51,666 nt of DNA from Thermoleophilia bacterium (lineage in GTDB: Bacteria; Actinomycetota; Thermoleophilia; Miltoncostaeales; Miltoncostaeaceae): contig JALOLS010000004.1 in the NCBI GenBank assembly GCA_025455865.1, positions 1-51,666 on the forward strand, in the 5' to 3' direction. The translations under genes were made by a program, and so were the position numbers. Below, in pieces: positions 48,696 through 51,666 of the stretch; within the stretch, counting starts at the first letter, position 1; each line of letters begins with the position of its first letter. The notes beneath the pieces were generated by a model, which saw nothing but the letters and a program-made list of their open reading frames with translations, did no database searches and had not been told where the DNA came from.

Positions 48696-51170
48696 TCAGC
48701 GGGTCAGGCGCATCCCCGAGATCTCGAGCTCCGCGGTCGGGGTGTGTCCGCCGCGGCGCTGGACCGGCAGCGCGCTCTCCAGGCCGAAGCGCAGGTAGCG
48801 CACGTCGCGCAGCGGGAGCCCCTTGAGGTCCAGGCGAAGATGCTGGCGGGCCTGGCCGATGACCAGGTAGCGCGCGCTCCGCCAGTTGCCCGGGGTCACC
48901 ACCAGCCGCCACGGCTGGTCGGCGCGGCCGGTGCTCCTCACCGCCGCGTCGAGCTCCAGGTATCGCCAGCCCCGCCAGTCGCGCGCCCGGCGGCCCGCGG
49001 CCCCACGCGGGAGCCACCCCTCCACCTCGGGCGCCACGATCCGGCCCCCGTTGGGCTCGCGCCCGTTCTGCAGGTAGCGCCGCGAGATGCGGATGTCGAT
49101 GGCCCTGCCCTTCACCCGGGCGCGGGCCGGGGCGCGCCGGGCGCGGAAGAGCCGCAGCTCCCGCGCGGTCGCGAACACCGGCCGCTCGGCCCGGCGCGGC
49201 AGGGCCGCGGGCACCCGCACCTGGCCGTCGCCGGCCTGGAGCTGCTCATCGGTCACGTCGATCACCATGGGGTCCACCAGGCCCTCCGGATCCCGGCTGA
49301 TCACCAGCCGGCCCGGCAGCGGCGGCACCTCGTCCAGCACCCACGCGCCCCCGGCGTCCGTCGTGGTGCTGAACAGGCCGAAGCGCACGACCGCGCCGGC
49401 CACCGGGCGCCCGCCCGAGACAACCCGCCCCGACAGGCGCGCGAGGCGGCCGCCGGAGAGCTTCAGGAGGGCGGCGTACCGCGCGGCCATCACGTCCTGC
49501 GGATCGGTCGCCACCACCGGGAGGTAGGGCAGCCGGTTGGTCGGCTTGCACGAGTCGAAGCCCTCGTTCGGGCCCGAGTAGGCCCGGGAGAGGCCGTCCA
49601 TGATCCGCTGCCAGTAGGCGGGCTGCCGGTCGCGCAGGGCGCCGAGGACCGCGTGGTCCTCGATCCCGTCGCGCAGCGCCTCCAGCCGCAGCGACCCGAA
49701 GGCCGGCCGGCGCGGGTCGCCGCTCGGGTAGATGAGGCTCGCCTCGCCGTTCCCGCCCACCGGACGGGGCGCCCCGCCGCAGCGCTCCTCGGCCTTGACG
49801 TGGGACAGGTACCAGGGCTCCGACCAGGGGCTCTGGTAGCGGGCGTCGGCCTTCACCCAGGAGTTCATCGAGTAGTAGAACATCCCCTGGACGCCCTCCT
49901 CGGCGGCCAGCCACCCGCTCACGCGCGCCTCGGTGGTGGGCTTGTCGATGAGCAGGTTCATCGTGAACCGCTGGGTGTCCGATCCGTAGGTGTACCACCA
50001 GGTGCCCCGGCCGGCGGCCCGCTCGGCGGCCAGCTGGTCGCGGTGCAGGTAGTGGTCCCAGACCGGCGGGGCCCACAGGTCGACCGCGCCCGCCATGACC
50101 CGGCGCGCCTCCGGGTTGGGGGCCTCGGTGACCATCACCTGGACGCCGGGGGCGTGCTGGTGCAGGATCCGCCCGGCCCGGGCCACCGCCGGGTACTGAT
50201 CCGGCGCGGGCTCGTCCACCGGGAGCGCGAAGGCCCGCGGGCCGTGGCCGGCGAGCGCCTGGGCGAGCGAGCGCGCGAGGGTGGCGCGGCGCGGGTCGGT
50301 GAAGCCGGGATCGCGCGCCTCGCCGGCCGCCGCCGGCACGCGCACCTCGAACGGGGCCTCGATCCATCCGAAGCCCAGGCCCAGGAAGCGGTCGAGGTTC
50401 GTGCCGACCAGCTTGACCGGGCCCTCGCCGACGTCGGTCCGGTCCCGGTAGTCGGCGCTCCAGCCGGCGTCGATCTTCGGGTCGGTGAGCGGGGCCTTGG
50501 CCGGGCTCACCCCGTGCGCGCGCAGCATCGGCAGCAGATCGCCGAGGATCCCCTCCACCAGGCGCGCGTCGTACTGGCGCACCCCCAGGGCGGTCGCGAG
50601 CGAGAGCGGCTCCAGCCGGGCGACGACCGGGAAGCCGTCGCGGCCGGCGCGCACCCCGAACACGTCCACGCGCAGCGGCAGGCTCCCGATCGGGCCCAGG
50701 TCGATCACGGCCTCGTAGCGGCCGGGCGCCGTCCCGGCGGGCACCGTCACCTGCACATAGAGCCCGGTCGTCCGCCCGGCGGGCACCACGAGCGGGCCGT
50801 CCAGCGGGACCAGCGGGTCGGGGTACTCGGCCGAGTCCAGGCGGTCGACCCCGGTCGAGGGGCGCGAGACCGGGACGTAGCCCACCCGGAAGCGCCGCAC
50901 GGCGGTGGCCGGGATGACGCCCGAGGGGCCGGTGAGGTCGCCCACGGTGGCGGGCACGCTGACCGCGCCCTCTGAGCGGAGCGCGACGATGCCGCCCTCC
51001 ACGTCGTCCTGCGCGGCCTGCAGCCAGAGCGCCGGGGCCGGCCGGGCCGGCGGGGTGCTCTCCGGGTGGACCTTCTCGCTGCCGAGCAGCGGCCAGGCCT
51101 GGGCGGCGAGGGCGCCGGCGGGCAGGCCGAGCAGCCAGATCAGGGCGAGGGCGAGGCGGGCGATGCGCAT
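48696..51170 (-). CDS. Large secreted DUF4091-type glycosidase-like protein
   Basis: The 824-residue protein has a signal peptide (about residues 1-22). Residues 30-170 are a beta-sandwich (VPAGRTTGLYVQVTVPAGTAPGRYEAVIDL). A (beta/alpha)-barrel region of the DUF4091/GH123-like type follows, with ALPVDEPAPDQYPAVARAG (acidic Asp-Glu pair), WWYTYGSD, FYYSMNSWV and LRLEALRDGIEDHAVL, the last being the family hallmark. Then come a carboxypeptidase-regulatory-like domain near LSGRVVSGGRPVAGAVVRFG and a C-terminal beta-sandwich. Some relatives act on N-acetylgalactosamine glycans, so an extracellular glycan hydrolase is likely; the substrate is unknown. ATG at 51170 gives a clean signal; an in-frame GTG at 51206 adds a charged stretch before it. 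Confidence 0.83.
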   Translation of the reverse strand: MRIARLALALIWLLGLPAGALAAQAWPLLGSEKVHPESTPPARPAPALWLQAAQDDVEGGIVALRSEGAVSVPATVGDLTGPSGVIPATAVRRFRVGYVPVSRPSTGVDRLDSAEYPDPLVPLDGPLVVPAGRTTGLYVQVTVPAGTAPGRYEAVIDLGPIGSLPLRVDVFGVRAGRDGFPVVARLEPLSLATALGVRQYDARLVEGILGDLLPMLRAHGVSPAKAPLTDPKIDAGWSADYRDRTDVGEGPVKLVGTNLDRFLGLGFGWIEAPFEVRVPAAAGEARDPGFTDPRRATLARSLAQALAGHGPRAFALPVDEPAPDQYPAVARAGRILHQHAPGVQVMVTEAPNPEARRVMAGAVDLWAPPVWDHYLHRDQLAAERAAGRGTWWYTYGSDTQRFTMNLLIDKPTTEARVSGWLAAEEGVQGMFYYSMNSWVKADARYQSPWSEPWYLSHVKAEERCGGAPRPVGGNGEASLIYPSGDPRRPAFGSLRLEALRDGIEDHAVLGALRDRQPAYWQRIMDGLSRAYSGPNEGFDSCKPTNRLPYLPVVATDPQDVMAARYAALLKLSGGRLARLSGRVVSGGRPVAGAVVRFGLFSTTTDAGGAWVLDEVPPLPGRLVISRDPEGLVDPMVIDVTDEQLQAGDGQVRVPAALPRRAERPVFATARELRLFRARRAPARARVKGRAIDIRISRRYLQNGREPNGGRIVAPEVEGWLPRGAAGRRARDWRGWRYLELDAAVRSTGRADQPWRLVVTPGNWRSARYLVIGQARQHLRLDLKGLPLRDVRYLRFGLESALPVQRRGGHTPTAELEISGMRLTR

Positions 51171-51332
51171 GGGGGAGGGGTCCTTGCGGGGAGGCTCGTC
51201 CTCCACTGCATCGGCAGGGCCGCCGTGGCGCTGACCCCTCGCCGTCCGGTCAGGTCGATCTGGCCCCCCGTCCAGTTGCCGTGCGGGGACGCCCGGGCGA
51301 TGATCCCGCGGTCACTTCCAGGGAGGACGCAG

Positions 51333-51666
51333 GTGAGATCCAGGGGCCGGTGGGTGATCGCGAGCGCGGCGGCACTGCTCGGGGCCGCGGCGCTGGCCCT
51401 GGCCGTCCCCGGCGACCGGGCCACCCGCCTCATCAGCGGGGGCGACGCGGTGGAGGACGCCGAGTTCGGCGGCGCGACCGCCGACGGCAGCCGGGTCTGG
51501 TTCGCGACCGGGGCGAAGCTCCTGCCCCAGGACGCCGACGCCACCTGGGACGTGTACGAGCGCCGGCCGGACGGCTCGCTCACCCTCATCAGCCCCGGCA
51601 CGGCCGACCTGCAGGCCGACTTCCGGGGTGCCACCGCCGACGGCACGAAGGTCTGGTTCGAGACCG
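51333..51666 (+). CDS. Secreted beta-propeller repeat protein, truncated by the window edge
   Basis: GTG at 51333 with GGGAGG at 51321-51326 opens a signal peptide (about 24 residues, ending LALAVPGD). Two copies of a repeat of about 50 residues follow: LISGG or LISPG, then ATADGSRVWFAT and ATADGTKVWFET, with DADATWDVYERRPDGS between them. This TolB/WD40-like propeller pattern is common in extracellular proteins of Solirubrobacterales and relatives. The rest lies outside the window. Its upstream gap (51171-51332) shows no other feature that I can support. Confidence 0.75.
   Translation, partial: MRSRGRWVIASAAALLGAAALALAVPGDRATRLISGGDAVEDAEFGGATADGSRVWFATGAKLLPQDADATWDVYERRPDGSLTLISPGTADLQADFRGATADGTKVWFET

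Overview
The window is a very GC-rich (about three quarters G+C by eye), densely packed bacterial chromosome segment. Gene order (atpI-B-E-F-H-A-G-D-C; secA-prfB; ftsE-ftsX-ctpA-rnr-smpB), GTG starts, four-base start/stop overlaps and actinobacterial-type -10 boxes point to Actinomycetota. The secreted repeat protein at the right edge (repeat ending D-x-D-x-x-x-D-V-Y-E-R) suggests the Thermoleophilia/Solirubrobacterales side of the phylum. That placement is an inference. I saw no rRNA, tRNA, CRISPR array or insertion sequence.

Layout. (1) 1-600: the remnant of a PIN-domain (VapC-like) toxin, then a promoter. (2) 605-7598: the F1Fo ATP synthase operon. Its beta-subunit gene atpD is interrupted near 6791 by an apparent loss of about 77 bases, which removes a conserved part of the catalytic domain and shifts the frame. 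(3) 7651-10526: a TetR regulator, an SDR oxidoreductase and an MFS exporter; a 13-bp palindrome sits between the divergent SDR and MFS genes. (4) 10507-17525: a secreted DUF11 protein, and divergent from it an envelope-glycan operon of two GT-C type membrane glycosyltransferases, a UDP-galactopyranose-mutase-like flavoprotein and a PQQ-sugar-dehydrogenase-like lipoprotein. (5) 17470-22149, minus strand: a DtxR-family regulator followed by a ferric-iron ABC importer (ATPase, binding lipoprotein, permease), with a candidate iron box over the ATPase start codon. (6) 22177-24194: a secreted alpha/beta hydrolase and a divergent M20 peptidase. (7) 24191-32784: a co-oriented run of LCP cell-wall glycopolymer ligase, UDP-sugar dehydrogenase, sugar-phosphate nucleotidylyltransferase, SIS phosphosugar isomerase, Eis-type acetyltransferase, MtnA and ComF-type phosphoribosyltransferase. 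(8) 32820-46712: housekeeping genes, namely long-form HPF, a secreted glycosidase-like/peptidoglycan-binding protein, SecA, RF2, an ABC-2 exporter, FtsE, FtsX, a C-terminal processing protease, an RNase R-type exonuclease and SmpB. (9) 46887-51666: a chemoreceptor, a large secreted DUF4091-type protein and the start of a secreted beta-propeller protein.

Taken together this is core energy, division, secretion and RNA-quality-control machinery with envelope-polysaccharide and iron-uptake modules between. I found no obviously new defence or mobile system. The points most worth checking are the broken atpD, the divergent metal site of the DtxR-like regulator with its candidate operator, the glycan operon, the N-terminally extended FtsE, and the palindrome downstream of smpB.
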